This document shows positions 32,266-41,384 of a stretch of DNA of 64,000 bases, piece by piece (the first letter of the stretch is position 1; every line of letters starts with the position of its first letter). The notes beneath the pieces are model-generated. The model ran no database searches. It saw nothing but the letters and a program-made list of their open reading frames with translations, and was not told the origin of the DNA. The position numbers and the translations under genes are program-made. Origin of the DNA: Halovenus sp037080055 (GTDB taxonomy: Archaea; Halobacteriota; Halobacteria; Halobacteriales; Haloarculaceae); NCBI RefSeq assembly GCF_037080055.1, contig NZ_JBAOJI010000005.1:124001-188000 (forward strand), read 5' to 3'.

Positions 32266-34317
32266 ATGAGTGAATCACCTAACACCGACGAGCGTGCACC
32301 GCAACTCAACCGACGACGACTCCTCCAAGGCCTCGCCGCGACCGGTATCGCGGCCTCCGCCGCTGGCTGTTTCGGCGGCGGTGATGAGGGGGAAGCAGAC
32401 CCAGACGAAGCGAGAGAAGAGGAACAGGCGGACCTCGATGAAATCGTAGAGGGGGGAACACTGACTTTCTCACTGCCGACCGACAGTATCGGAAACTACG
32501 ATCAGGCCCAGTCTACACAGGCGGCCGACAGCGTCGTATTCGAGGCAGTATACGACGGACTTCAGCGAGTAACCACGACGGGCGAGACGCTGAACTGGAT
32601 GGCCTCCTCGTTCGAGGTTTCAGACGTTCAGGAAGCCTCCTTGCCGCAGGATTACACCTCGTACATGGGAGAGTACGAGATTGCCAGTGTCACCGACAGG
32701 GGCATCGCAACGTTCGAACTCGGACCGGACAATCTCGTCCTCGCTCGCCACCCGGACGATGCAGAGGCCGTCGCCAACGGCGACCTCTCCGCAGGCGACA
32801 CGATGCGGTTGTTGACTCGCAACGAGTCGGGCGACGCCGTCGACGACGGCGTCTACGGGATGAAAATCGAGGCAAGTGTCCACGAAGGCATCACCTTCCA
32901 CAACGGCGAGGAACTCACTGCCGGTAACGTCATCTCGTCGTACGACCGGATGGTCGGAAGTACGAATGAAGGACAGCAGTTCGAGTCGTTCCTCCACGCC
33001 CGGGCGACAGACGGCGCGGACGGCTACGACATCGAGATGTACGCTGTCGAGCCAGACGCGGATGCAGACGTCTCAGTGCCGCCGTTCTGGATCTTCCCAT
33101 CGGATCACATCGATGTCACTCCGGGCAATCTCGATCCCCGTAGTGACGGTCCGGTGCCAGTCGGGACGGGTGCATACGAAGTCGATAGCTTCGAGGAGGG
33201 CCGCGAACTCATACTCACGCGGACGGACACGTACTGGCTCGAAGAGGTCGGCCTCGACTCCAAGGAGTGGTGGGACGGTCCCGACGAGTTCCCCGAAGGA
33301 CCAGTGATCGACGAGATCGATATCCGCTTCCAGCCCGACCCAGGCCAGCGAACCGCGGCCCTGCAAGACGGGTCGATCGATATGGCCTACGGTCTCGATG
33401 CAAGCAACAACACGGCCTTCCAGCAGCAGGATCAGTACAGTGACTATCGTGTCACTGCTGCCGACGCGACCGGCTACCAGTTCATGCAGATCCCGGTCAA
33501 CGAGAACGGCGGTGACCTGCATCACAAAGAGGTCAGGCAGGCAATCTCGGAACTCATACCACGGCAGTCGATTGTCGAGGTTGTCGAGGAAGGCTGGGCG
33601 TCGCCGGCACGACTCCCCTTCCCGGAACCATCTGCTCAAACAGGTGTCTCGGGCGAATACGACGAAGTCGCCGAGAATGCAGACTTCTCGTATTCGGTCG
33701 AATCACGACCCGATGAGGCGACATCACTCGTAGACGAAGCAGATGTCGAGACTCCGATCGATGTAACGCTGGAAACCAACGCAGACAGCCCACAGCGCCA
33801 GGACAAGATCGAACTGATCGTTGGCGAAATGAACAACACGGACGCCTTCGAGGCAGAACTACAAACGCCCGCGGACCTGAACCCGTGGTTCGTCCAGACG
33901 TTGGCGAGAGCGCCACAGGACGACTTCGCCTCACGGAACGCGACGGCGACGATCGGTCTCACTGGTGGCTTCGATGCGGACGGGTACGCTCGGGGGATTC
34001 ACCATCCCGACAGCTATCAGGGCTGTTGTAACTTCTTCTTCCCGTCGGGGACGTTCGAGTTCGAGGATGCCATCGACGAGGCGCGATACGGGATCGAGAG
34101 TGTCGAAGATGTCAGTAATCGACACGAAATCTACGAGAACGAAGTCTGGCCGGGCATCACTGACGCTGTTGGCAATGCAATTATCGACTACTCGCTGAAC
34201 GTCGTCGTCGCCAACCCCGCAGTCAACGGATACAACGCTTACCCCGACCAGCGGAGTTTCCTGACCTACGGGCTGTTCGCGCCATACGACGAGTTGGTTA
34301 GTTACATCGATCGATAA
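32266..34317 (+). CDS. dppA: Peptide/solute ABC transporter substrate-binding lipoprotein (SBP_bac_5)
   Basis: 683 aa extracellular binding protein. Tat-type signal with twin Arg and lipobox: QLNRRRLLQGLAATGIAAS then AAGCFGGGD, Cys about 36. The mature protein has the family 5 pattern: EGGTLTFSLPTDS, HEGITFHNGEELTAGNVISS and VGTGAYEVDSFEEGRELIL. First gene of a five-gene dpp/opp-like operon. Family 5 also binds nickel, glutathione or sugars, so peptide is the likeliest rather than proven ligand. Confidence 0.92.
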   Translation: MSESPNTDERAPQLNRRRLLQGLAATGIAASAAGCFGGGDEGEADPDEAREEEQADLDEIVEGGTLTFSLPTDSIGNYDQAQSTQAADSVVFEAVYDGLQRVTTTGETLNWMASSFEVSDVQEASLPQDYTSYMGEYEIASVTDRGIATFELGPDNLVLARHPDDAEAVANGDLSAGDTMRLLTRNESGDAVDDGVYGMKIEASVHEGITFHNGEELTAGNVISSYDRMVGSTNEGQQFESFLHARATDGADGYDIEMYAVEPDADADVSVPPFWIFPSDHIDVTPGNLDPRSDGPVPVGTGAYEVDSFEEGRELILTRTDTYWLEEVGLDSKEWWDGPDEFPEGPVIDEIDIRFQPDPGQRTAALQDGSIDMAYGLDASNNTAFQQQDQYSDYRVTAADATGYQFMQIPVNENGGDLHHKEVRQAISELIPRQSIVEVVEEGWASPARLPFPEPSAQTGVSGEYDEVAENADFSYSVESRPDEATSLVDEADVETPIDVTLETNADSPQRQDKIELIVGEMNNTDAFEAELQTPADLNPWFVQTLARAPQDDFASRNATATIGLTGGFDADGYARGIHHPDSYQGCCNFFFPSGTFEFEDAIDEARYGIESVEDVSNRHEIYENEVWPGITDAVGNAIIDYSLNVVVANPAVNGYNAYPDQRSFLTYGLFAPYDELVSYIDR

Positions 34318-34350
34318 GCTGAATAATACGGTATTGTAATTCAGATAGTT

Positions 34351-35307
34351 ATGAGCCTTCGACGATTTATCGCCCAGCGAATACTGGTCTCAATCCCGGT
34401 GTTACTCGGGGTATCAGTGATTACCTTCGGGCTCGTTCATCTCGCGCCAACCGATGTCGTGGATATCATAATCGGACTTGATCCTGATGCGACAGCAGCG
34501 GATAAGGCCCAGTTACGCGCAGAGCTAGGATACGACCGGCCAATCTACGTCCAGTATATCGACTGGCTTACGAGCGCACTCCAAGGCGACTTCGGTGAAG
34601 TGTACACACGTGGGCAAACCGCCGGTGAACTCATCGCATCGCGCTGGCAGGAGACGGTTCTGCTCGGCTTGTTCGGTTGGACCTTCGCCTTGTTGATCGC
34701 CATCCCAACCGGCATCTACGCTGCCGTCCGAAAGGGGAAATTCGGCGACGATGCGGCGCGGTTCGTCGCCCTGACCGGAATTTCGATTCCGAACTTCTGG
34801 CTCGGGCTGACGCTTCTCGCACTGTTTGCGGTCCAGTTCAATTTCTGGAGCGCGAGCGTCCCACGGGCACCACTGTGGTCGGCCGAGATGCTGAAGTGGC
34901 TGATACTGCCCGGCATCACGATCGGTTCGGCCGCAGCAGCGAACCTGATGCGAATCATGCGTACCTCGATGGTTGAGGAGTTGAACAAAGAGTACGTCAC
35001 AGCAGCGCGTGCGAAAGGGCTTCCCGAGCGAACAGTCGTGCTCAAACACGTCCTTCGGAACTCACTGATCTCTGTCGTAACGGTGGCAGCGTTCCTCACT
35101 GCAGGAATTGTCGCCGGATCGGTCGTTGTCGAGTCAGTGTTTGGTTGGCCCGGCTTGGGTATCCTGCTCGTCGAGGCGGCAACCAAACAGGAGATCAATC
35201 TGATCCTCGCGATCACACTGTTCACTGGGGTCGCAATCGTGCTCGCGAATCTCCTCGCAGACATCCTGTACGCCGTTCTCGATCCACGAATCAGAGACGA
35301 ATACTAG
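34351..35307 (+). CDS. dppB: ABC transporter permease, DppB type
   Basis: 318 aa with six hydrophobic helices. The N-terminus is RRFIAQRILVSIPVLLGVSV, the DppB hallmark. The EAA loop that contacts the ATPases is EYVTAARAKGLPERTVVLKH (about 212-231). The C-terminus ADILYAVLDPRIRDEY is characteristic of DppB permeases. It starts 33 bp after dppA and is followed 1 bp later by dppC. Confidence 0.94.
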   Translation: MSLRRFIAQRILVSIPVLLGVSVITFGLVHLAPTDVVDIIIGLDPDATAADKAQLRAELGYDRPIYVQYIDWLTSALQGDFGEVYTRGQTAGELIASRWQETVLLGLFGWTFALLIAIPTGIYAAVRKGKFGDDAARFVALTGISIPNFWLGLTLLALFAVQFNFWSASVPRAPLWSAEMLKWLILPGITIGSAAAANLMRIMRTSMVEELNKEYVTAARAKGLPERTVVLKHVLRNSLISVVTVAAFLTAGIVAGSVVVESVFGWPGLGILLVEAATKQEINLILAITLFTGVAIVLANLLADILYAVLDPRIRDEY

Positions 35308-35308
35308 C

Positions 35309-36334
35309 ATGTCAACACAACGAGGAAGAATCCAGATAAGCGGATTTGACGCGGACGAAGTTGAACAGCGAGACGAGCTATCGGAGTGGTCCGACGACAA
35401 AGAAACGAATATCGAAAGCCGGTGGCGGAGGGTCGGCCGAAAAGTCGTCCACGACCGCCTCGCGTTAGTGGGCGGGACAGTCGTGTTTGTGATGTTCTTG
35501 ACGGCCATTCTCTCCCAGCCGATCGAAATGTTCGGCGTGACGATCCAGCCAATTTCGATCACGCCGTACGATCCGGGAGAGACCCTCATCGCCGAGCCAC
35601 ACGCCCCGCCGAGTCTCGATCACCCGATGGGGACTGACAGACTTGGTCGCGACCTCCTCTCACGAGTCATGGCGGGCGCGCGATTCAGCGTGACCATCGG
35701 GCTGGTCGTGACGGCTATCGCCGGTGGGTTCGGCGTGATCTACGGCGGAATCTCCGGCTACTTCGGCGGAAAAGTAGACGGGGTTCTCATGCGGTTCGTG
35801 GACATGGTCTTTGCCTTCCCCGGACTGGTCCTCGCAATCGTCATCGTGGCCATGCTGGGCCGCGGCTACTGGCAACTGGTATTTGCCTTCGCAGCGACCG
35901 GCTGGGCGGGGTACGCCCGCCTCATTCGTGGAGAGATCCTGAAAGTGAAACAGAACGAGTACGTCCTCGCAGCGAAGGCACTCGGTGGGCGCGACCGCCG
36001 CGTGCTGTTCCGTCACGTCGTCCCGAACGCGATTGCGCCGGTGATCGTCCAGGCGACGCTCAGCATCGGGACGGTTGTTATCGGGGTTGCGGCGCTTGGC
36101 TTCCTCGGTATCGGCTTCAGTGGCGCAACCGCCGAGTGGGGGACGATGATCGATGCCGAACGCGGGACGATTGTCAGTGCATCCGGCACGTGGACGACCT
36201 GGTGGGTCACCGTCTTCCCCGGGCTGATGATCTTCCTGTTCGTCATGGCGATGAACATGATCGGTGACGCAATCAACGATGCCCTCGACGCACAGGGTGG
36301 CGACGAAATCAACGCTGCGGGTGGTGGCGGATGA
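35309..36334 (+). CDS. dppC: ABC transporter permease, DppC type
   Basis: 341 aa. A polar N-terminal extension of about 45 residues precedes the first helix (LALVGGTVVFVMFLTAIL). The DppC features are HPMGTDRLGRDLLSRVMAGA and the EAA loop EYVLAAKALGGRDRRVLFRH. The end is the usual MAMNMIGDAINDALD followed by a haloarchaeal Gly-rich tail. It overlaps dppD by 4 bp (ATGA), so they are translationally coupled. Confidence 0.94.
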   Translation: MSTQRGRIQISGFDADEVEQRDELSEWSDDKETNIESRWRRVGRKVVHDRLALVGGTVVFVMFLTAILSQPIEMFGVTIQPISITPYDPGETLIAEPHAPPSLDHPMGTDRLGRDLLSRVMAGARFSVTIGLVVTAIAGGFGVIYGGISGYFGGKVDGVLMRFVDMVFAFPGLVLAIVIVAMLGRGYWQLVFAFAATGWAGYARLIRGEILKVKQNEYVLAAKALGGRDRRVLFRHVVPNAIAPVIVQATLSIGTVVIGVAALGFLGIGFSGATAEWGTMIDAERGTIVSASGTWTTWWVTVFPGLMIFLFVMAMNMIGDAINDALDAQGGDEINAAGGGG

Positions 36335-37680
36335 CACTGCTCGAAGTCAGTGACCTGACAGTCAAGTTCTACACCCCCGATGGCGTCGTGCGGGCCGTCG
36401 ACGAACTCTCTTACCAGATCGACCGCGGCGAGCGGTTCGGGGTCGTCGGCGAGAGCGGTGCCGGAAAGAGTGTTAGCGCACTCTCGCTGCTCCGGTTGAT
36501 CGAAAACCCGGGTCAGATCGAAAGCGGGGCAATCCGCTTTTACGACGAGGAAACCGTTTCGGCACTGGAGTCGGACTTCTCGAACCACGTGGTCGATCTC
36601 GAAGACCTCCGACAGACCACCGACAAACGGGAGATTGCGGAGTCGCTGACTGAGGAGGAGGTCTCCGCCGAGGAGTTGACTGGCGATCCGCAGTACGCGG
36701 GCGACGATCCGACGGACGTACCGACGAACGCCTTCGAGATACAGGATATCCTCGAACTCGGATACGGGGACGACGTCGGTCTGATCGGCGAACACGACTT
36801 TATCGTCCACGACGGCGACGAGAGCTACGTCGAACTGCTCCGAGCGCCGAAGAAGGCGATCCAACGCATCCGGGGTAACCGGATCGCGATGGTGTTTCAG
36901 GACGCACAGACTGCGCTCAATCCGGTCTACTCCGTCGGCGACCAGATCTCTGAGGCGATCCGCCATCACATGGATCTCACCGACAAGGAGGCCAAAGAGC
37001 GAACAATCGAGCTACTGGATCGTGTCGGTATTCCGGACGCAGAGACGCGATACTCGGATTATCCACACGAATTCTCCGGCGGAATGCAACAGCGTGTCGT
37101 GATCGCGATGGCGCTGTCGTGCGATCCGGACATCCTCGTCGCCGACGAGCCGACGACTGCGCTGGACGTGATGACGGAAGCGAAGATCCTCGGCGAACTG
37201 GAGGAACTCAGCGACGAGTTCGGCACCTCAATCCAACTCATCACCCACGACCTCGGGGTCATCGCGGAACTGTGCGAGCGTGTGGTCGTGATGTACGCCG
37301 GCAAACCGGTCGAGAAAGCACCGGTCGATGATCTCTTCTACGACCCGAAACATCCGTACACGGTCGGTCTCATGGCCTCGATTCCCCGTATCGGAACGGG
37401 GGTCGAACGGCTGAAGACGATTCCGGGGACGATGCCGGATCTCATCGAGGTTCCGTCGGGCTGTTCGTTCCACCCTCGATGTCCTTACGCCGAAGAGTCC
37501 TGCACGCGCAAAGAGCCGGTGTTAGTCGATCCGGAGACCGGCGAGCCAACGGGACCGGAAGACGAGCGTGGCGCGAGTTGTCTCGAGTACACCGGTGATC
37601 TCACTCAATCGCTGTCCTTCGACGTTCGCGTCGAGAATGCACGCGGTGACAACCGAATCTCGGGTGATTCCAGTGAGTAG
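36331..37680 (+). CDS. dppD: ABC transporter ATPase, DppD type, with long insertion
   Basis: 449 aa, longer than the usual 320-340. Walker A GESGAGKSVSAL (about 36-47), Q-loop FQDAQTALNP (about 190), signature FSGGMQQR, Walker B ILVADEPTTALD and switch His in ITHDLGV are all present. Between FYDEE (about 70) and QRIRGNRIA (about 180) lies an acidic insertion of about 100 residues absent from bacterial homologues. The C-terminal oligopeptide domain has the Cys motif GCSFHPRCPYAEESC with a later Cys (GASCLEY). Confidence 0.93.
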   Translation: MTLLEVSDLTVKFYTPDGVVRAVDELSYQIDRGERFGVVGESGAGKSVSALSLLRLIENPGQIESGAIRFYDEETVSALESDFSNHVVDLEDLRQTTDKREIAESLTEEEVSAEELTGDPQYAGDDPTDVPTNAFEIQDILELGYGDDVGLIGEHDFIVHDGDESYVELLRAPKKAIQRIRGNRIAMVFQDAQTALNPVYSVGDQISEAIRHHMDLTDKEAKERTIELLDRVGIPDAETRYSDYPHEFSGGMQQRVVIAMALSCDPDILVADEPTTALDVMTEAKILGELEELSDEFGTSIQLITHDLGVIAELCERVVVMYAGKPVEKAPVDDLFYDPKHPYTVGLMASIPRIGTGVERLKTIPGTMPDLIEVPSGCSFHPRCPYAEESCTRKEPVLVDPETGEPTGPEDERGASCLEYTGDLTQSLSFDVRVENARGDNRISGDSSE

Positions 37681-39055
37681 GAACCAACAGCCGATCCTCG
37701 AAGTCGATAATCTGAAGAAGTACTACACCTCCGGCGGCGGCTTCGTCGACGACTTGCTCGGTCGAACGAACACGGTCAAAGCCGTCGACGGTGTCGATCT
37801 GAAACTGTATCCGGGCGAAACGCTCGGGGTCGTCGGCGAGAGCGGATGCGGGAAGACGACTCTCGGGCGGTCGCTGCTCAGGCTGATCGAGCCGACAGAA
37901 GGCTCGGTCACCTACCGTCAGCAAGCGGACGACGGGTCAACCGAAGAGATCGATCTGACAGAACTGTCTGGATCCAAGCTCCGGGATCTTCGGACGGACC
38001 TCCAGTATATCTTTCAGGATCCGTTCTCCAGCCTGAACCCCCGGATGACCGTCGGCGACATCATCGGCGAACCACTCGACATCCACAACATCGCCTCCGG
38101 CAACGAACGCAACCAGCGCGTCGAGGAACTACTCGATACAGTCGGGCTCAACCGCAGTCACGCGTACCGGTATCCGCACGAATTCTCCGGCGGTCAGCGC
38201 CAGCGGATCGGGATCGCTCGCGCGCTCGCAGTCGATCCGGAGGTTATCGTCTGTGACGAGCCGGTCAGTGCGCTGGATGTCTCCGTTCAGGCGCAGATTC
38301 TCAACCTGCTGTCGGAGCTTCAGGAGGAGTTCGACCTGTCGTACATCTTCATCGCCCACGACCTGAGTGTCGTCGAGCACATCTCGGACCGCGTCGCGGT
38401 CATGTATCTCGGCGAGGTCGCAGAGGTCGGCACGACCGACGACCTGTTCAGAGCGCCGCGGCATCCGTATACCGAGGCGCTGTTCTCGGTGATTCCGGAG
38501 CCGGATCCCGGCTGGGAGGGCGACAAAGTCCTCCTCGAAGGCGACGTACCGTCACCGATCAATCCGCCGTCTGGCTGTCGATTCCACACGCGGTGTCACC
38601 GCGTCATCCCGCCCGACGACCTCTCTATCGAACAGGAGACGTTCCGATCGGTTCTGACACTGAAGCAGTACGCCCGGCAGGCGGATACCACGACCGAACT
38701 GGTCACGCTCGGCAGTAGCGGACAGCTAACCGAGGACTACGACGCCTCCGATCCGACCGACGTTGATGAGATGATTCGCGACTCGTACGACATTCCGGAT
38801 CGACTCTCAGATCCCACGGCGGAGGACTCTCTCTCGAGTGGTGTCGAACGGCTCGCCGAGTCGAACGAGCCGCCGACGATGGCGGAACAACTCGAGGAGG
38901 TCTTTGTCTCGCCGTGTGAAAAGGACCGACCCGAACTGGTCCAGACTTCGGAGACAAAGGTTTCCTGTCTGCTGTACACCGACGAGTACGACAACGGCCA
39001 GCCCGCAGTGATCGACGATCAGACGGGCGATACCGCGGCCGACGCCGACGACTGA
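37673..39055 (+). CDS. dppF: ABC transporter ATPase, DppF type, with C-terminal insertion
   Basis: 460 aa. Walker A GESGCGKTTLGR, Q-loop FQDPFSSLNPRM, signature FSGGQRQRIG, Walker B VIVCDEPVSALD, His in IAHDLSV. The C-terminal Cys motif GCRFHTRC is separated from its two later Cys (SPCEKD and VSCLLY) by about 105 residues, where other DppF proteins have fewer than 10. I chose GTG 37673 (MSRNQQPILEV), giving an 8-bp overlap with dppD; GTG 37664 is the alternative. The frame further upstream lies within dppD. Confidence 0.92.
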   Translation: MSRNQQPILEVDNLKKYYTSGGGFVDDLLGRTNTVKAVDGVDLKLYPGETLGVVGESGCGKTTLGRSLLRLIEPTEGSVTYRQQADDGSTEEIDLTELSGSKLRDLRTDLQYIFQDPFSSLNPRMTVGDIIGEPLDIHNIASGNERNQRVEELLDTVGLNRSHAYRYPHEFSGGQRQRIGIARALAVDPEVIVCDEPVSALDVSVQAQILNLLSELQEEFDLSYIFIAHDLSVVEHISDRVAVMYLGEVAEVGTTDDLFRAPRHPYTEALFSVIPEPDPGWEGDKVLLEGDVPSPINPPSGCRFHTRCHRVIPPDDLSIEQETFRSVLTLKQYARQADTTTELVTLGSSGQLTEDYDASDPTDVDEMIRDSYDIPDRLSDPTAEDSLSSGVERLAESNEPPTMAEQLEEVFVSPCEKDRPELVQTSETKVSCLLYTDEYDNGQPAVIDDQTGDTAADADD

Positions 39056-39104
39056 TCGGCTGTGAAGCGATACGTTGTTTAGTTTCGCGGTGCAAAACGA
39101 ATTA

Positions 39105-39641
39105 ATGCGCCGGATCTACGAATCGGACGCGCTCAAGCGCGACGACGACGATCCGCTGTCGCCTCGGGACCGTCAGCGCGAGACCGAGCCCCAGTCGTTT
39201 CGCTCGATCAGCGGGTCGGCCTGGAGCGACCGACTTCTCCCACACGGCATTCGCAAACGAGCCGTGTCGGTCAGTCTCTCGGTGCCCGATCAGGCGTTCG
39301 AGCAGGGCGACAGCGTCCCGTTCCAGATCACGCTCAAAAACCGGCTTCCAATTCCGGTTGCGATAGCAACGAACTCCTCGCGGTTGTGGACGTGGTCCAT
39401 CGACGGGCACACGAACGCTTCTCGCGTCTCCCTCGAAGACCCGCCGGCCACGAAGAGCAAGCTCCGGCTCGACCGCGGTGAACGCCACCAAATTCGGCGT
39501 AACTGGTCGGGCATGTTCCGCGTCAGCAAACGGGAGTGGGTGCCGGCCGAGTCGGGCGAACATACGATTCGAGCGGCGATCAACGTCGACGACGCCGACG
39601 ACGCGGACCTCGCCGACGAGACGACCATTCAGATCGACTGA
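39105..39641 (+). CDS. Conserved haloarchaeal protein with Ig-like domain
   Basis: 178 aa. A polar, basic N-terminal 50 residues (MRRIYESDALKRDDDD) precedes a beta-sandwich pattern, KRAVSVSLSVPDQAFEQGD then SVPFQITLKNRLPIPVA, reminiscent of BsuPI-type intracellular Ig-like domains. No signal peptide, no catalytic motif. ATG 39105 preferred to an earlier in-frame start at 39075. It follows the dpp operon by 50 bp, but a functional link is not evident. Confidence 0.65.
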   Translation: MRRIYESDALKRDDDDPLSPRDRQRETEPQSFRSISGSAWSDRLLPHGIRKRAVSVSLSVPDQAFEQGDSVPFQITLKNRLPIPVAIATNSSRLWTWSIDGHTNASRVSLEDPPATKSKLRLDRGERHQIRRNWSGMFRVSKREWVPAESGEHTIRAAINVDDADDADLADETTIQID

Positions 39642-39645
39642 CGAC

Positions 39646-40236
39646 TCAGACGTTCGAGCCGATGTGGCTGTTCTCTCTGGATTCCGTCGAGAACTCGAGG
39701 AACCGTCGTTCACAGTCCGGGCAGCGGAAGGTCAGCACCCGACGCTCGCTGCAACAGGACGTGACCGGTTTGTTGTTGAAATCCGGTATGCCGCCACAGA
39801 AGAGACACTCGTCCTGAAACGAGCGCAGCGACTGGGCGATCATGAACCGCTGTCTCGGCGGGACATCGTCCCACTCGCCGCTGATCGCCCGAAGCGTCTG
39901 ATCTGTTGCGATATCGAAAAGCAGCGCCCCTTCGGACGGCCAATTGTACACGACGTTCCGAATCTGCCAGGCGGTATACTCGAACTCTCTCTCCGTGACT
40001 TCTGACTCGGGAACACCGAACAGTTTCGCCAGATCTGTGACACCGATTCCGTCGGCCTGAACCTGTTCGAGATGCTCTGTGAGTCGATCAGCGAAGGAGT
40101 CGGTGAAACTGAGTTTCTGTTCGTTCCCTGTCGGCCGAATTGCGTCAGCACCTTTCAGAAATTCCTCTGGTTGTACTGCATTTCGTTTCCGCTCTTTGAT
40201 TCGTTCGGCGGCCGGATTCGTCTGCTCCTCAGACAT
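39646..40236 (-). CDS. Cys-rich conserved haloarchaeal protein
   Basis: 196 aa. Not a family I can name. The N-terminal half is helical, with GIGVTDLAKLFGVPESEVTE looking like a winged-helix-type segment. The C-terminal third carries metal-binding-like Cys pairs CLFCGG, CCSER and CPDCERR. Could be a zinc-dependent DNA-binding regulator. A TATA-like GATTTTATGAG on the minus strand (about 40258-40268) sits 27 nt before the start. Confidence 0.65.
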   Translation of the reverse strand: MSEEQTNPAAERIKERKRNAVQPEEFLKGADAIRPTGNEQKLSFTDSFADRLTEHLEQVQADGIGVTDLAKLFGVPESEVTEREFEYTAWQIRNVVYNWPSEGALLFDIATDQTLRAISGEWDDVPPRQRFMIAQSLRSFQDECLFCGGIPDFNNKPVTSCCSERRVLTFRCPDCERRFLEFSTESRENSHIGSNV

Positions 40237-40351
40237 GGCTCATTGTTATTCACAACGACTCATAAAATCAGGCCCTCCTGTGGGTTTCGACGACGCCTCC
40301 TTGCACGGATTGATCGAGCGCTTGTGTCCGCCTCACGCGGGCGGTCCTCCC

Positions 40352-40879
40352 TCACATCACGCCTTCTTCCTCGAAGTCGCGTTCCTCGCGGTAGGCATCG
40401 ACGAAGGCATCCAGATCGAACTCCGCCAGTTGCTCCTCGAACTCCGCGACGGTCGGGCCGTCGTCGGCGTGGCTGATCGCGTGCTCCATCAGTTCGACGA
40501 GCAGTTCGACCACCGTTTTGTGGAGTTCCCGCGACTCCATGTCGGCAACCCAGACGAGGCCGTAGCCGACCTGCCCGTCGCCGGAACAGTCGGCGACGGC
40601 GACTTCTTCGGGGTACTCTTCGCGGACCATCGCCAGCGCGTGGGGGGTGCTGAACTCGTCGAACTCGTCCTCTGTCGAGATTGTCGCCCGGAGGGTATCG
40701 ACGAGGAATTCGGGGACGAACCGACCCAGCGGGTGAACGTCCATCACCACAGCGTGTGTCTCTCCGCAGGCACACGCGAGTTCGCGCATGCCGAGATCGA
40801 GATCGTGGGTACTGACCGTCTCACCACACGGCAACTCCAGTTGTTCGTCGGTGCCGCCCGGGACGCGTGGTTCTGCCAT
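40352..40879 (-). CDS. DUF5815-type conserved haloarchaeal protein
   Basis: 175 aa. Starts MAEPRVPGGTDEQLELPCGE, with Cys in LPCGE and ACACGETHAVVMDVHPLGRF that may form a zinc knuckle. Then come RATISTEDEFDEFSTPH and a helical acidic C-terminus. I recognise it as the haloarchaeal DUF5815 family, function unknown. It lies 2 bp downstream of the 40882 gene in the same direction. Confidence 0.72.
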   Translation of the reverse strand: MAEPRVPGGTDEQLELPCGETVSTHDLDLGMRELACACGETHAVVMDVHPLGRFVPEFLVDTLRATISTEDEFDEFSTPHALAMVREEYPEEVAVADCSGDGQVGYGLVWVADMESRELHKTVVELLVELMEHAISHADDGPTVAEFEEQLAEFDLDAFVDAYREERDFEEEGVM

Positions 40880-40881
40880 TC

Positions 40882-41292
40882 TCAGGGCCAGTCCTCACGC
40901 TGTTCCTGCTCGATGTCCGGGGTTTTCTCCTCGGGGGCTAACTCCCAGTCGGCAGCCTCGGCGGCGGCTTCCACGTCGACGTACTCCCAGCCGGTCTGCT
41001 CCGATAGTTCTTCGTCTGCGGATTCGGTACCGACGAAGACGTACCGCTCGCTGTCGAACTGGTCTTTGATATTTTCGAGACTCTCTTCGCGGCTCCGGGG
41101 CCCCGAGAAGAAGTCCTGTCTGATCCGGTGTTTGCGTGTGAAATTCGTCACGACGTAGGTTGGTTTGTCCGAGATGACACCCACGTAGTTGGTCCACTGC
41201 CGGGCGTCGGTGAAGACCGAATCCGGCGCACGGAGTTCTTTGAGCGCGGCCAACTCGAACGCGAGTGTCATATCGCCATTGCCGCCATCCAT
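40882..41292 (-). CDS. DUF7124-type conserved haloarchaeal protein
   Basis: 136 aa. Starts MDGGNGDMTLAFELAALKEL and contains DARQWTNYVGVISDKPTYVV, FTRKHRIRQDFFSGPRS and VFVGTESADEELSEQTGWEY. The first half resembles a short HTH/RHH-like or alpha-beta fold; the tail is acidic (EEKTPDIEQEQRED). A TTG start at 41298 is possible but ATG 41292 is likelier. Family name recalled, not searched; no known function. Confidence 0.68.
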   Translation of the reverse strand: MDGGNGDMTLAFELAALKELRAPDSVFTDARQWTNYVGVISDKPTYVVTNFTRKHRIRQDFFSGPRSREESLENIKDQFDSERYVFVGTESADEELSEQTGWEYVDVEAAAEAADWELAPEEKTPDIEQEQREDWP

Positions 41293-41384
41293 ACCCAAAG
41301 GTGGGGTGTCTACTGAAAAAAGACCGTCGGTCCCTCTCAGGATTCGGGAACCTTCTGTAATTGGCTTCTCAGGGACTCTATTGG

